This document shows positions 8,053 through 16,932 of a DNA stretch of 64,000 bases, piece by piece. The DNA is from Psychrobacter immobilis (GTDB lineage Bacteria > Pseudomonadota > Gammaproteobacteria > Pseudomonadales > Moraxellaceae). Location: positions 1 to 64,000 of the forward strand of contig NZ_CAJGZQ010000021.1 of assembly GCF_904846185.1 (NCBI RefSeq), written 5' to 3'. Numbering within the stretch: position 1 is the stretch's first letter; each line of letters starts with the position of its first letter. A model generated the notes under the pieces. It searched no databases. It saw nothing but the letters and a program-made list of their open reading frames with translations, and had not been told where the DNA came from. The translations under genes and the position numbers were made by a program.

Positions 8053-10164
8053 TTAGATCAAATGCGCTTTTAACTCTAGCACTTTATCACGCGTTTTTGC
8101 AGCATCTTCAAACTTCAAATCACGCGACATCTGCTTCATCAGTTTCTCAAGACGGTTGATTTCTTTCGCCAGTAAATCAGGACTGCGTAAAATGCTGATA
8201 TCTACATCAGGCAAATTACTCTTGATAGGAATCACTTGATTGTCATTGGCATTCTGATCGTCACCCGTATCGATTTTATCAGTAATACTGCGACGTGCCC
8301 CTTTTGGTGTGATGTTGTGCTCAAGGTTAAAAGCGACTTGTTTTTCACGGCGACGATCGGTCTCGTCTATCGCCTTTTGCATACTGTTGGTAATACGATC
8401 AGCATAAAGGATAGCCTTACCATTGATGTGACGCGCGGCTCGTCCAATGGTCTGAATCAAGGCACGCTCAGAACGCAAAAAGCCTTCTTTATCAGCATCG
8501 AATATCGCTACTAGCGATACCTCTGGCATATCCAAACCCTCACGCAATAGGTTAATACCGACCAGTACGTCATGCACGCCAGTCCGTAGCTCATGAATGA
8601 TTTGCATACGCTCGACAGTATCAATATCTGAATGCAGATAAGCGACTTTGACATCGTATTCTTTTAGATAACTGGTCAAGTCCTCTGACATACGCTTAGT
8701 CAAAGTGGTAATCAGTACACGCTCGTCTTTTTCGCGGCGTTTGGTAATCTCTGATAGTACGTCATCAACCTGCGTCAATACAGGACGAATTTCAATCTCA
8801 GGGTCAATCAAACCCGTTGGACGCACGACTTGCTCAACGACTTGCTCGCTGTGCTCAAGCTCATACAATGCAGGCGTAGCACTCACATAAATAGTCTTAG
8901 GCTTGATACGCTCCCACTCTTCAAACTTCATCGGGCGGTTATTCATCGCACTTGGCAATCTAAAACCATAATTAACCAAGTTCTCTTTACGCGATCTATC
9001 GCCTTTATACATCGCGCCAATCTGCGAAACCGTCACATGCGACTCATCAAGGAACAGTAGCGCATCTTCTGGAATATAGTCAAACAACGTCGGCGGCGCT
9101 TCTCCTGATGGACGACCAGACAGATGCTGTGAATAGTTTTCGATGCCGTTACAGTAGCCGAGCTGCTGAATCATCTCAAGATCATACTGAGTACGCTCTT
9201 CAAGACGCTGTGCTTCAATCAGTTTATTATTGTCACGGAAATACTCTAAACGTGGCTCAAGCTCAGCACGGATGGTATGACTGGCAGCTTCTAGTTTATT
9301 ACGCGGCGTCACATAGTGCGATTTTGGATAAATAGTAATACGCGGCACGCTACGTACCGTCTTACCTGTCAATGGATCAAACCAAGTAATTTTCTCTACT
9401 TCATTATCAAATAAATGCACACGTACCGCCAGCTGCTCAGACTCAGCAGGATAAATATCTAGCAGCTCGCCACGCAACCGATACGTACCGCGCCCAAAGT
9501 CTAGCTCATTACGCGTATATTGCATTTCAACAAGACGTTTGATGGTAGCAGTGCGATCAATTTTGTCGCCAACGACCACATGCAAGAGCATTTTTAGATA
9601 GCTTTCTGGATCACCCAAACCATAAATGCACGATACCGAGGCGACGATAATTGCATCACGGCGCTCTAGGAGTGCTCGCGTCGCTGACAGACGCATCTGA
9701 TCAATATGGTCATTAATAGCGCTGTCTTTTTCGATAAAGGTATCACTCGCCGCGACATAGGCTTCCGGCTGATAGTAGTCATAATAACTGACGAAATACT
9801 CAACAGCATTGTTTGGAAAAAATGACTTAAACTCACCATATAACTGCGCGGCAAGCGTTTTGTTATGCGCCATAATAATGGTTGGACGCTGCGTCTCAGA
9901 GATGACCTTTGCCATGGTATATGTCTTACCCGAGCCCGTTACACCGAGTAGTAACTGCTCATCCATACCAGAATTGATACCGTTGACGAGCTTTTCAATC
10001 GCTTGCGGTTGATCGCCTGCTGGCTCAAATTCAGTAACCATCTCAAAAGCACGACTTGATATTTGCGTCCCAGACGCATTGACACCACTAATTTCAGCTT
10101 CGCCTTGGAGCTGAGTGGCCAATTGGTTTAACTGACGCGACGAGCGCGGTTCAGGCATTCGCAT
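8053..10164 (-). CDS. uvrB: Excinuclease ABC subunit B (UvrB)
   Basis: UvrB is the damage-verifying helicase-like subunit of nucleotide excision repair. Visible are Walker A GVTGSGKT at 74-81, the beta-hairpin region [10 protein letters not shown], the helicase motif DESH, the motif VI region TIGRAARH, and the C-terminal UVR motif ([22 protein letters not shown]) that binds UvrC. At 703 residues it is longer than E. coli UvrB (673) because of about 40 extra polar N-terminal residues before [11 protein letters not shown]. The ATG is preceded by an AAGAAG site. It is divergent from dps across a region with TTATAACGAA repeats. Confidence 0.97.
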   Translation of the reverse strand: MRMPEPRSSRQLNQLATQLQGEAEISGVNASGTQISSRAFEMVTEFEPAGDQPQAIEKLVNGINSGMDEQLLLGVTGSGKTYTMAKVISETQRPTIIMAHNKTLAAQLYGEFKSFFPNNAVEYFVSYYDYYQPEAYVAASDTFIEKDSAINDHIDQMRLSATRALLERRDAIIVASVSCIYGLGDPESYLKMLLHVVVGDKIDRTATIKRLVEMQYTRNELDFGRGTYRLRGELLDIYPAESEQLAVRVHLFDNEVEKITWFDPLTGKTVRSVPRITIYPKSHYVTPRNKLEAASHTIRAELEPRLEYFRDNNKLIEAQRLEERTQYDLEMIQQLGYCNGIENYSQHLSGRPSGEAPPTLFDYIPEDALLFLDESHVTVSQIGAMYKGDRSRKENLVNYGFRLPSAMNNRPMKFEEWERIKPKTIYVSATPALYELEHSEQVVEQVVRPTGLIDPEIEIRPVLTQVDDVLSEITKRREKDERVLITTLTKRMSEDLTSYLKEYDVKVAYLHSDIDTVERMQIIHELRTGVHDVLVGINLLREGLDMPEVSLVAIFDADKEGFLRSERALIQTIGRAARHINGKAILYADRITNSMQKAIDETDRRREKQVAFNLEHNITPKGARRSITDKIDTGDDQNANDNQVIPIKSNLPDVDISILRSPDLLAKEINRLEKLMKQMSRDLKFEDAAKTRDKVLELKAHLI

Positions 10165-10295
10165 AATGGCTTTCTTCTTCTGAAGGTTTATAACAATGTG
10201 GGGTCTAAGCTAGGGTTTTTAAAGGTAATCAAGGGTTTTATCTTGTCATCTTCTCTTACAATATTAGCATCTAGATATGACCTCACACGCCCTAT

Positions 10296-10326
10296 TTATA
10301 ACGAATAAATAGTACCTTCGTTATAA
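10296..10326. promoter_or_regulatory. Inverted repeat TTATAACGAA / TTCGTTATAA, candidate operator
   Basis: Perfect 10-bp arms at 10296-10305 and 10317-10326 with an 11-base spacer. A further direct copy lies at 10446-10455, about 85 bases before dps. No poly-T follows, so a protein-binding site is more likely than a terminator. The regulator is not identified. Confidence 0.5.
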
Positions 10327-10445
10327 AAAACGCACACAGCATCCGCTAAATTTACAAAGCTTTTCATGATTAACAAACTCATTACACGACCACCTAATAA
10401 AGCCTAACGCTTGAGGCTTTCAATCTTCATTTAAGCTGCTATTAT

Positions 10446-10455
10446 TTATAACGAA
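10446..10455 (+). promoter_or_regulatory. Third copy of TTATAACGAA upstream of dps
   Basis: Exact repeat of the left arm of the inverted repeat at 10296-10326, including the preceding ATT and following T. It is the copy closest to dps. Confidence 0.4.
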
Positions 10456-10539
10456 TCAATCAACAAGTAGTTCATTAGTAAGATACCAATAACAACAAAT
10501 GAGATTTTCATTAAAATAATACACATAACGGAGTAGAAC

Positions 10540-11022
10540 ATGAGAGAACGTTACGCAAGTGGAATAGATGACGCAACCGCAAAGAAAATGATCGACTTAT
10601 TGAACGCTAATCTAGCGAATCTCATTGATTTGAGTATGGACAGTAAGCAATGTCATTGGAATTTGCAAGGTACTGGCTTTATCGGTGTTCATCAGTTATT
10701 AGATGATACTTACGGTCGCTTAACTGAAGCTTATGATACGGTTGCTGAGCGTATTGTTATCCTTGGCGGTAAAGCCAATGGTATCTCTAAACGCGTCGTT
10801 GAGGACTCTATCCTCGAGACTTACCCTACTGATATCACTGAAGTCGACCAGCATGTTCGTGAGCTTACCAATCGTTATAAGACCATTGCGGCATCATTGC
10901 GTGAAGGGATTAATACTGCTGGTGACGCGGGTGACGAAGACACCGCTGACCTATTAACGGAAATAAGCCGTACTGTCGATAAAGATGCATGGTTCATCGG
11001 TGCCAACGCGCCAAAGAAATAA
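10540..11022 (+). CDS. dps: Dps-family DNA starvation / ferroxidase protein
   Basis: Dps dodecamers oxidise and store iron and protect DNA during stress. The ferroxidase ligands of E. coli Dps (His51, His63, Asp78, Glu82) are matched with identical spacing by His39, His51, Asp66 and Glu70. The DTADLLTEISRTVDKDAWFI segment is also typical. At 160 residues it is a normal size, but the N-terminal tail is 12 residues shorter than in E. coli and lacks the lysine-rich stretch used for DNA binding, so it may mainly protect through iron oxidation. The start has a CGGAG ribosome binding site. A terminator follows at 11089. Confidence 0.93.
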   Translation: MRERYASGIDDATAKKMIDLLNANLANLIDLSMDSKQCHWNLQGTGFIGVHQLLDDTYGRLTEAYDTVAERIVILGGKANGISKRVVEDSILETYPTDITEVDQHVRELTNRYKTIAASLREGINTAGDAGDEDTADLLTEISRTVDKDAWFIGANAPKK

Positions 11023-11088
11023 TATCTTTGTACCTAAACCTGTTATACCAATAAAACAGGTATATCCATAAGATAGTCCATATCAGCA

Positions 11089-11118
11089 AAAAAGGTCACT
11101 TTTATAGTGACCTTTTTT
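11089..11118 (+). terminator. Terminator of dps
   Basis: A 12-bp stem AAAAAGGTCACT / AGTGACCTTTTT with a 5-base loop, followed by T. Confidence 0.9.
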
Positions 11119-11206
11119 GTGTATACTAATTTATGTGTAATAACTTTAAGATTCGCGCTCAGAAACGGGCTTTAAAATAGCTAAATTATCAGTTATTAGC
11201 TGTCAG

Positions 11207-11914
11207 TTAAAAAACACCTTGGATTATTTGTTGCATCTGCGGTAAAAGCTCATCCAGCTGCGCCTCTGTCTCACTGGTATCGTCAGGCAAAGATTGCTTT
11301 AGAAATGCCGCTGTAATCTGTGGCTGTTTCGACAAGATACTTTGACCCATCATCGTATCATAAAAATCAATTTGAGCATCAACTTCCGCTTGCGTATAGT
11401 AAGTTTTTGCCGCGTTAATATATGCTTGCGTCAACGTCTGCTTGTCAATAGCATTGCCTATACCATTGGTCATTATCTTGGCATATTGACCCAGCACTTT
11501 TTGAATCTGCTCTTGTAGCGCCTGTTGACGTTTATTTAGTTTACCATCACCTACTGACTCAGTACGATTTTGCGTTTGTACGTTGATGGCATTAATAGCC
11601 GCTTGTTGCCCGTTAACGATAGATTCTATTTGCTCATCAATGTGCATCACTTCCATCAGCTTAACGATAGACGTATCTGTTGGGGAGATATTATTATTCA
11701 TAAAAGCGGTATTGTTAATAGAAGCGCTATTCGCACTTATTCTATTGATACTTACGCTTTGCTGTTGAGCAGGCTCATTATGAATTACCAGCTCAGCCTG
11801 TGCTTGAGTCAGACTGGCTACTGCGCTAATAGTGACAACGACCATACTTAATGAGCGAACCATGATTAAACGCCCAACAGGGCTCTCTATAGCAGACTGA
11901 AGACTTAGTTTCAT
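11207..11914 (-). CDS. DUF2059 domain exported protein
   Basis: The N-terminal 40 residues form a signal peptide ending in an Ala-rich stretch (SLTQAQAE), so export to the periplasm is expected. The C-terminal half has the DUF2059 pattern: YINAAKTYYTQAEVDAQIDFYDT, then GQSILSKQPQI. The function of DUF2059 is not established. The gene starts 15 bp after the stop of the cation transporter and is probably co-transcribed with it. An inner ATG 17 codons downstream (MVRSLSM) is a possible start that would give a more usual signal peptide. Confidence 0.8.
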   Translation of the reverse strand: MKLSLQSAIESPVGRLIMVRSLSMVVVTISAVASLTQAQAELVIHNEPAQQQSVSINRISANSASINNTAFMNNNISPTDTSIVKLMEVMHIDEQIESIVNGQQAAINAINVQTQNRTESVGDGKLNKRQQALQEQIQKVLGQYAKIMTNGIGNAIDKQTLTQAYINAAKTYYTQAEVDAQIDFYDTMMGQSILSKQPQITAAFLKQSLPDDTSETEAQLDELLPQMQQIIQGVF

Positions 11915-11929
11915 GTTAGTTTCTCTTTA

Positions 11930-13051
11930 TCAGGCATCTTGATTATAACTATTGGGTAAGTTCAAAGTTTTAGCATTGGGTACAGATAATGTCAGGATAG
12001 CTTCCTGAAATAAAGGATTGGCACGGAACTGACTTTCAATAATTTCGAATTTTTGGGCAATCTCTTTTTCTTTTTGATTGCCAGCGATATCGACTGCTGC
12101 CACCATAAATATCTTTTTGGGTCCCACCCACTCCAAATGTAAGTACGACACACTATCGATATCTGGATGATTGAGTAACTCGGTCAATGCATAGCCATGT
12201 ATCCTCTCTGATACTTTATAACCGACCAAAAAGTCACGGTTACGGCTAATTAAAAAAATGGCTACCGCACCTAATAATATTCCGACAATGATAGAGCCGA
12301 GCGCATCCCAAAACGGCTGTCCCGTATAAGCATGCATACCCATGGCAGCAGCAGCGACAACCAAGCCAATGACAGCTGCCAAGTCTTCAAAGAATACACC
12401 ACGTAAAGTTGGGTTTGACGTATCGACCACATAGCCAATGGCGCTGACATTTATCGCTTCACCATGCTTTTTGCTTTGTAAGTAAGCTTGCCCTAACGAA
12501 AACCCTTCGAGCACAAACGCAATCGCCAATACAATAAAACCGATGGTATAGTTGGTCTCGCTTTCCGCAGCATTCCACTCGGTGATACCGGTATAAATGG
12601 AGACAATCGAACCTGCCATAAAGACACCAAAAGCGGCTATCATCGACCAGACATAAGCTTCTTTGCCATAGCCAAGGGGATGGCTTTCATCAGCAGGTTT
12701 GATCGCCTTTTTCTCAGCGACAATTAATAAAGTACCGTTACCTGCATCTGCCCACGAATGCGCTGACTCTGCGATCATAGAAGCAGAGCCCGTCATAAAT
12801 GCTGCAACCGTTTTGGCAATCGCAATGATAATGTTGGCTCCAACGGCAATTAATACCGTTACCAATGAAGCGGAATGCTGCTGGTCTTTATTGGTTGTCG
12901 ACTTAGCAGAACCGTCTAATACAGAGTGAGAATTACCATCAGAAGTGGCGTCTGTAATGAGCGTGCCAGCACCCCTAGCACGGCTACTACGCGGCGCTGA
13001 CTGATGAGAAATAGGAGTGTGTGACTCGGCTTCCGATGGTTTTAAGCTCAT
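11930..13051 (-). CDS. Cation diffusion facilitator (CDF) family transporter
   Basis: CDF proteins export divalent metals such as zinc in exchange for protons. After a polar N-terminal region of about 65 residues come six membrane helices. The metal-site motif on helix II is SASMIAESAHSWADAGN, with the His and Asp of CDF proteins, followed by HPLGYGKEAYVW; helix V has VFFEDLAAVIG, as in the SLC30A9-like branch. The C-terminal cytoplasmic domain (about 285-373) has the usual ferredoxin-like pattern. The metal is not predictable from sequence alone. It is followed closely by the DUF2059 gene. Confidence 0.9.
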   Translation of the reverse strand: MSLKPSEAESHTPISHQSAPRSSRARGAGTLITDATSDGNSHSVLDGSAKSTTNKDQQHSASLVTVLIAVGANIIIAIAKTVAAFMTGSASMIAESAHSWADAGNGTLLIVAEKKAIKPADESHPLGYGKEAYVWSMIAAFGVFMAGSIVSIYTGITEWNAAESETNYTIGFIVLAIAFVLEGFSLGQAYLQSKKHGEAINVSAIGYVVDTSNPTLRGVFFEDLAAVIGLVVAAAAMGMHAYTGQPFWDALGSIIVGILLGAVAIFLISRNRDFLVGYKVSERIHGYALTELLNHPDIDSVSYLHLEWVGPKKIFMVAAVDIAGNQKEKEIAQKFEIIESQFRANPLFQEAILTLSVPNAKTLNLPNSYNQDA

Positions 13052-13157
13052 AATAATCTCGATATAGGCTTTTTGAACGCAGATATTTACATATTTAACC
13101 AGATCAATAGACCATATATTGAGAGCCGTTTAACTGACTATGCAGGGTCTATTTGTC

Positions 13158-13703
13158 TTAACGATCATGAGAATTAGCCAGCTCACCAACCATATCCCCG
13201 ATATCACAACTGGGTCGATGTGAGCTTTCCAGACGCAGGTTTTTACGCTCTAGTGCGGCATCAGCGCGGCATTGCTGCATGGGATTTTTGATATCAAGTG
13301 GCGGCGCAGGTGTGGGCTTGCCATTATCATCGATAGCGACCATCGTAAAATAGCAGCTATTGGTATGGCGTACAGTACGGGCTCGAACGTCTTCTGCTTC
13401 GACGCGAATGCCGACCTCCATCGAAGTATTCCCCACATAATTAACACTTGCCGCAAAGGTGACCAATTCGCCAACATATATAGGCTCACGAAACATCACT
13501 TGGTCGACAGACAGCGTCACCACATAATTGCCGCTATAGCGACTGGCGCAAGCGTAAGCGACTTGATCAAGCATTTTAAGCAAATCACCACCATGCACAT
13601 TGCCAATAAAATTCGCCATATCAGGCGTCATAAGTATCGACATATATAGCTCATGATTTAACGGGGCTTTTTTGGCAGTCGAGCTGGTATTGTATTGCGG
13701 CAT
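13158..13703 (-). CDS. Acyl-CoA thioesterase (hotdog fold, YciA-like)
   Basis: The enzyme should hydrolyse acyl-CoA to free acid and CoA. The hotdog signature NVHGGDLLKMLDQVAYACASRY has the Asp of the active site on the central helix, and MFREPIYVGELVTFAASVNYVGNTSMEV is the matching strand region. I start it at MPQYN, preceded by AAGGATTTTT; the frame extends 29 codons upstream with a Cys-rich, unlikely sequence. The C-terminal tail after about 150 is polar. It lies in the direction of the lipid operon that ends at 13830, which fits an acyl-chain role, but the 126-bp gap leaves co-transcription open. Confidence 0.88.
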   Translation of the reverse strand: MPQYNTSSTAKKAPLNHELYMSILMTPDMANFIGNVHGGDLLKMLDQVAYACASRYSGNYVVTLSVDQVMFREPIYVGELVTFAASVNYVGNTSMEVGIRVEAEDVRARTVRHTNSCYFTMVAIDDNGKPTPAPPLDIKNPMQQCRADAALERKNLRLESSHRPSCDIGDMVGELANSHDR

Positions 13704-13829
13704 AAAAATCCTTGAATGATTTAGGGCGTGTTGATAGTAAGTATCATTTATACAGCAGCTCACAAGAGAGCACAAACAGCACTCTGTCATTGAATGGTCT
13801 AGGTTATGTAAACCTTAAGCTATTTAACT

Positions 13830-14246
13830 TTAGCTCAACCAATGAAAACGATAAGCAAGCCAAGCAACAATGGCGCTCACTGAACCTGTCAAGATACCGC
13901 CCCAAGCAAAATCAACCAACGCTGTATCCAGTGTAAAGCCTTTGTACAACGCTAAACTGGTAAAGTCATAAGTACCGTAAGCCATCAGCCCTATTAAGCT
14001 ACCAAGCAAGAATATATGACCAATCGAAGCGCCTGCTTTGATTTGTGGATATAAAATCAAGACACAGAGAGCCAGTAGATAAAACATATAGAACACGCCA
14101 GCAGCAATCATGTTTGGCTCATCGGAAAGCAGATGCCCGATACGCTTTTCGTAAAATAAGCCAGTCATAGTCTTGAGCCAAACTGCGTCAATACCCAAAA
14201 ATATAAGCACAGCAGCCAGATATATAAATACATAACCCATAACCAC
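13830..14246 (-). CDS. DUF2177 inner-membrane protein
   Basis: A 138-residue protein with four membrane helices and the DUF2177 pattern: FLGIDAVWLKTM near the N-terminus and GLMAYGTYDFTSLALYKGF in the middle, then a DFAWGG motif. The function is unknown. In many bacteria DUF2177 genes travel with Cfa-like, DUF1365 and COG2907-like genes, as here. The start could be the second ATG (MGYVF), two codons in. It is the last gene of the lipid-modification operon. Confidence 0.85.
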   Translation of the reverse strand: MVMGYVFIYLAAVLIFLGIDAVWLKTMTGLFYEKRIGHLLSDEPNMIAAGVFYMFYLLALCVLILYPQIKAGASIGHIFLLGSLIGLMAYGTYDFTSLALYKGFTLDTALVDFAWGGILTGSVSAIVAWLAYRFHWLS

Positions 14247-14342
14247 ATCCTTTTAATTAGCGTTTTTTAATCCCAGCTTGTTTCCATAACTGCTTGTTTC
14301 CATCATCGCTTGTTAAGACACTACCTGTTGAAACTCAACTTG

Positions 14343-15836
14343 TTAAGACGCTATATTTCGTTTGGAGGCGTCTTGGCCATCACTGTTAACATTACCGCTT
14401 TCATTAGAATTCATAATATCGTGAATCAGGCGGCTGCTTTGCTCATCGGTGAGAGTGTCATGAGAAGACAAATCAGAGAAATGCATCACATCAATATTGT
14501 CAGGCTTCACTGCGGTCAACTGTACCACGCCGATGGTGCGCTCTAAAAACCCACCTTCACAGTAGCAAAAGTAAAAATCCCACAAGCGTATAAAGGCCTC
14601 ATCGTAGCCAAGCGCTTTGATTTCATTGCGCTGCTGCATAAAAGCGGTGCGCCAATCACGCAGTGTATAAGCATAGTCAAAACCGTAGTCATGCAACTGC
14701 TTGATGACCATGTCGGTTTGTTCCGTAAACTGTGTATTTAGCTCTTGATTGGAGAGCAAACAACCACCAGGGAAAATGTGCGTTTGGATAAAATCGACTG
14801 AATTAACATAATCTTGGTAGTTTTGATCATTAAAGGTGATCGCTTGCAGCACCATCAGCCCTGTGGGTTTGAGCAAGCTATTACATTTGGCAAAAAACGT
14901 CGGTAAGTACTCGTGCCCAACGGCTTCAATCATCTCGATACTGACTAGCTTGTCGTACTGCCCTGTCAGCTCACGATAGTCTTGCTTCAGCAGGGTAATT
15001 TTATCAGACAGTCCTGCCGCATCGACTCGGCGCTGCGCCTCATCATACTGGGCATCAGAGATGGTCGTCGTCGTTATGTGACAGCCATAATGTGTGGCGG
15101 CATAAATAGCAAAACCGCCCCACCCTGTGCCAATTTCTATCACATGATCATCAGGCGTCAATTGTAATCGCTGGCAAATGAGCGCCAGTTTATGCTGCTG
15201 TGCTGCGCTCAGTGATACATCAGGCGTACGATATACTGCTGCTGAATACATCATCGTATCGTCCAAAAACCGCTGATACATATCATTGCCCAAATCATAA
15301 TGCGCTAAAATATTAGACTTGGCACCAGACTGATCATTGCTACGTAGCCGATGCTTCGCTTTTTCAAACGCCTTACTCACACCTGCAAAGCGATTTTCTA
15401 ATTTATTCAACACCGCCAAGTTACGCGCTGCCAACCGAATCAGCCCGGTCAAATCGTCCGTATCCCACTCACCATTGATATAGCTGTCTGCTAGCGCAAT
15501 AGAGCCGCCAAGCAACAGCTGCCGATATACAGTAGGATCATGAATCATCAAGGTAACGTGTAGTGAATGGCGGCCCACTGCCGAACTGCTCGCGACACTA
15601 TCGGATACTTTACCAAAGCTAACGGTATTAGGTGCTTGCTCATCGAATGCTTCGACTATAGTCAGACTACCAAACTGGATATGCGCTAATGCGCGGAAGA
15701 TGAGTTTTCTTGCCAATTGATTCATTCCCGTACTGACGGGCTGAAAAATGACGCTCTCATTGACGACTTTACTCATCTGTGCGGTCAATTTTCCTAATGT
15801 CGAAACGGGTGCTCGGTCGGTTGGTCGTGCTGACAT
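14343..15836 (-). CDS. Cfa-like SAM-dependent fatty-acyl methyltransferase
   Basis: Homologue of cyclopropane-fatty-acyl-phospholipid synthase, which adds a methylene from S-adenosylmethionine to lipid double bonds. It has HYDLGND at 179-185 and SAM motif EIGTGWGG at 234-241. At 497 residues it is longer than E. coli Cfa (382), with about 100 extra N-terminal residues. Compared with E. coli Cfa, the bicarbonate ligand Cys139 (MQYSCAYW) is Ala (MMYSAAVY) and the His266 region (LLHTIG) reads VLQAITF; the FEHVG segment is IEAVG. A chemistry other than classical cyclopropanation is therefore possible. ATG start with AAGGATG upstream. It is the fourth gene of the operon. Confidence 0.88.
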   Translation of the reverse strand: MSARPTDRAPVSTLGKLTAQMSKVVNESVIFQPVSTGMNQLARKLIFRALAHIQFGSLTIVEAFDEQAPNTVSFGKVSDSVASSSAVGRHSLHVTLMIHDPTVYRQLLLGGSIALADSYINGEWDTDDLTGLIRLAARNLAVLNKLENRFAGVSKAFEKAKHRLRSNDQSGAKSNILAHYDLGNDMYQRFLDDTMMYSAAVYRTPDVSLSAAQQHKLALICQRLQLTPDDHVIEIGTGWGGFAIYAATHYGCHITTTTISDAQYDEAQRRVDAAGLSDKITLLKQDYRELTGQYDKLVSIEMIEAVGHEYLPTFFAKCNSLLKPTGLMVLQAITFNDQNYQDYVNSVDFIQTHIFPGGCLLSNQELNTQFTEQTDMVIKQLHDYGFDYAYTLRDWRTAFMQQRNEIKALGYDEAFIRLWDFYFCYCEGGFLERTIGVVQLTAVKPDNIDVMHFSDLSSHDTLTDEQSSRLIHDIMNSNESGNVNSDGQDASKRNIAS

Positions 15837-15919
15837 CGTATATTCATCCTTGTTTAAATGCTCTATGCTTAAGCGTTAAGCTGATAAATTTCTTTGGCTG
15901 ATCGTTAGCCCTTTAACTA

Positions 15920-16891
15920 TCAAAGAATATCTTTTTGAGTCGGTGCTTTGTTCTGTTGGCTATCGGCCAGTTTTTCATCATAATGAATATAAGGCACTTT
16001 TTTAATCGCATAAATCTTGAAAGCATGCCAATAAATACGGGTTACAGAGGTCATGTTCATTAGCGGGTTTTTTCGCAAGCTGTTGCGAATCGTTGTGGCG
16101 GTCATTAGAACGCCAACCATTTTTATACCCGTTTTTAATACCTCACCGCGCTCATCGCTGATATCGATAGCAATACGAACTTGCAAGCAATTATCCGGCT
16201 GCTTTTTTACCTTAACCTGCCAACGATATAGCTGGTCGATCGGGTTAAAAGGTGAGACATGAAAATCTTTATTATGACAAAATTCAGTATTCCCGCCATT
16301 GAGTGTAAACCCATAATAATGGCGCTTATCCCACGGTGTATTAGAGACTTCAGCCAATAAATGGGATGGTATCTGCTGCTCATCGAAACCTAAGTAAAAA
16401 TTGACTGGACTAAAATATATGCCCGCATTGCGGCAAATGAGCATCCCAATAATATCGCCTGTTGGCGCACTACCCGCTTGCTCAATAAACGCTTGGTTTA
16501 AACGATGATTGAGCGCTTGAATAGGATTTGAACGATCATTATCATGAATTGATAAATTACTTAGGCTATTTGACTCTTGTAAAGGAATAGCTTGTAAATA
16601 ATCCTCAGGACAAAACTGCTGCAAGGCTTTTTTATTTGCTGAAAATAATGACAATCCTTTGACCAGTCGCCCTTTTGAAAGCAACTTTTTTAAAAGCTTA
16701 TTTTTGCTACTAATACCTGTACTTACTTCAGGAAGCTCCAGCCCTTTAGCCAATGCGCTGATATTGATGCCCCAATAACGGTATGGGTACGCAAATTTAT
16801 GCACACTTGGCAGTAACCGACTGTGCCAAGTCGTCCCATTGAACAACTGATGGGGTAACAGCTTATTAGGCGTGCCGGTTTCAATAGACAT
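15920..16891 (-). CDS. DUF1365 family protein
   Basis: The motif series PHQLFNGTTWHSRLLPSVHKFAYPYRYW at the start, AGIYFSPVNFYLGF in the middle and NKDFHVSPFNP is typical of DUF1365, a family of unknown activity that is nearly always beside a COG2907-like FAD protein and a Cfa-like enzyme. I start it at ATG MSIETG; the frame can also open at a GTG at 16936 that overlaps the upstream stop by four bases (GTGA), adding 15 residues. Inside is a low-conservation insert (about 75-125) rich in Lys, Leu and Asn compared with the family. Confidence 0.85.
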   Translation of the reverse strand: MSIETGTPNKLLPHQLFNGTTWHSRLLPSVHKFAYPYRYWGINISALAKGLELPEVSTGISSKNKLLKKLLSKGRLVKGLSLFSANKKALQQFCPEDYLQAIPLQESNSLSNLSIHDNDRSNPIQALNHRLNQAFIEQAGSAPTGDIIGMLICRNAGIYFSPVNFYLGFDEQQIPSHLLAEVSNTPWDKRHYYGFTLNGGNTEFCHNKDFHVSPFNPIDQLYRWQVKVKKQPDNCLQVRIAIDISDERGEVLKTGIKMVGVLMTATTIRNSLRKNPLMNMTSVTRIYWHAFKIYAIKKVPYIHYDEKLADSQQNKAPTQKDIL

Positions 16892-16932
16892 AGCATTCTC
16901 TTCAATAGTGTTCGTTAATCTCACTGCCAAAA

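Larger units (their letters stand above)
10165..10539. other. Divergent uvrB/dps promoter region
   Basis: A 375-bp AT-rich region holding the promoters of both genes. It carries three copies of TTATAACGAA, two of them as an inverted pair (annotated separately). No RNA gene or small frame with a convincing start is seen. Confidence 0.5.

Noticed and set aside
8236..9335. Several plus-strand frames opposite uvrB
   Set aside because: They have no domain, poor starts and no codon pattern of their own; uvrB is intact on the other strand.
13721..13740. AGGGCGTGTTG word upstream of the thioesterase gene, similar to a MITE end
   Set aside because: Only the first nine bases match the MITE terminal repeat, and there is no second end within 300 bp.
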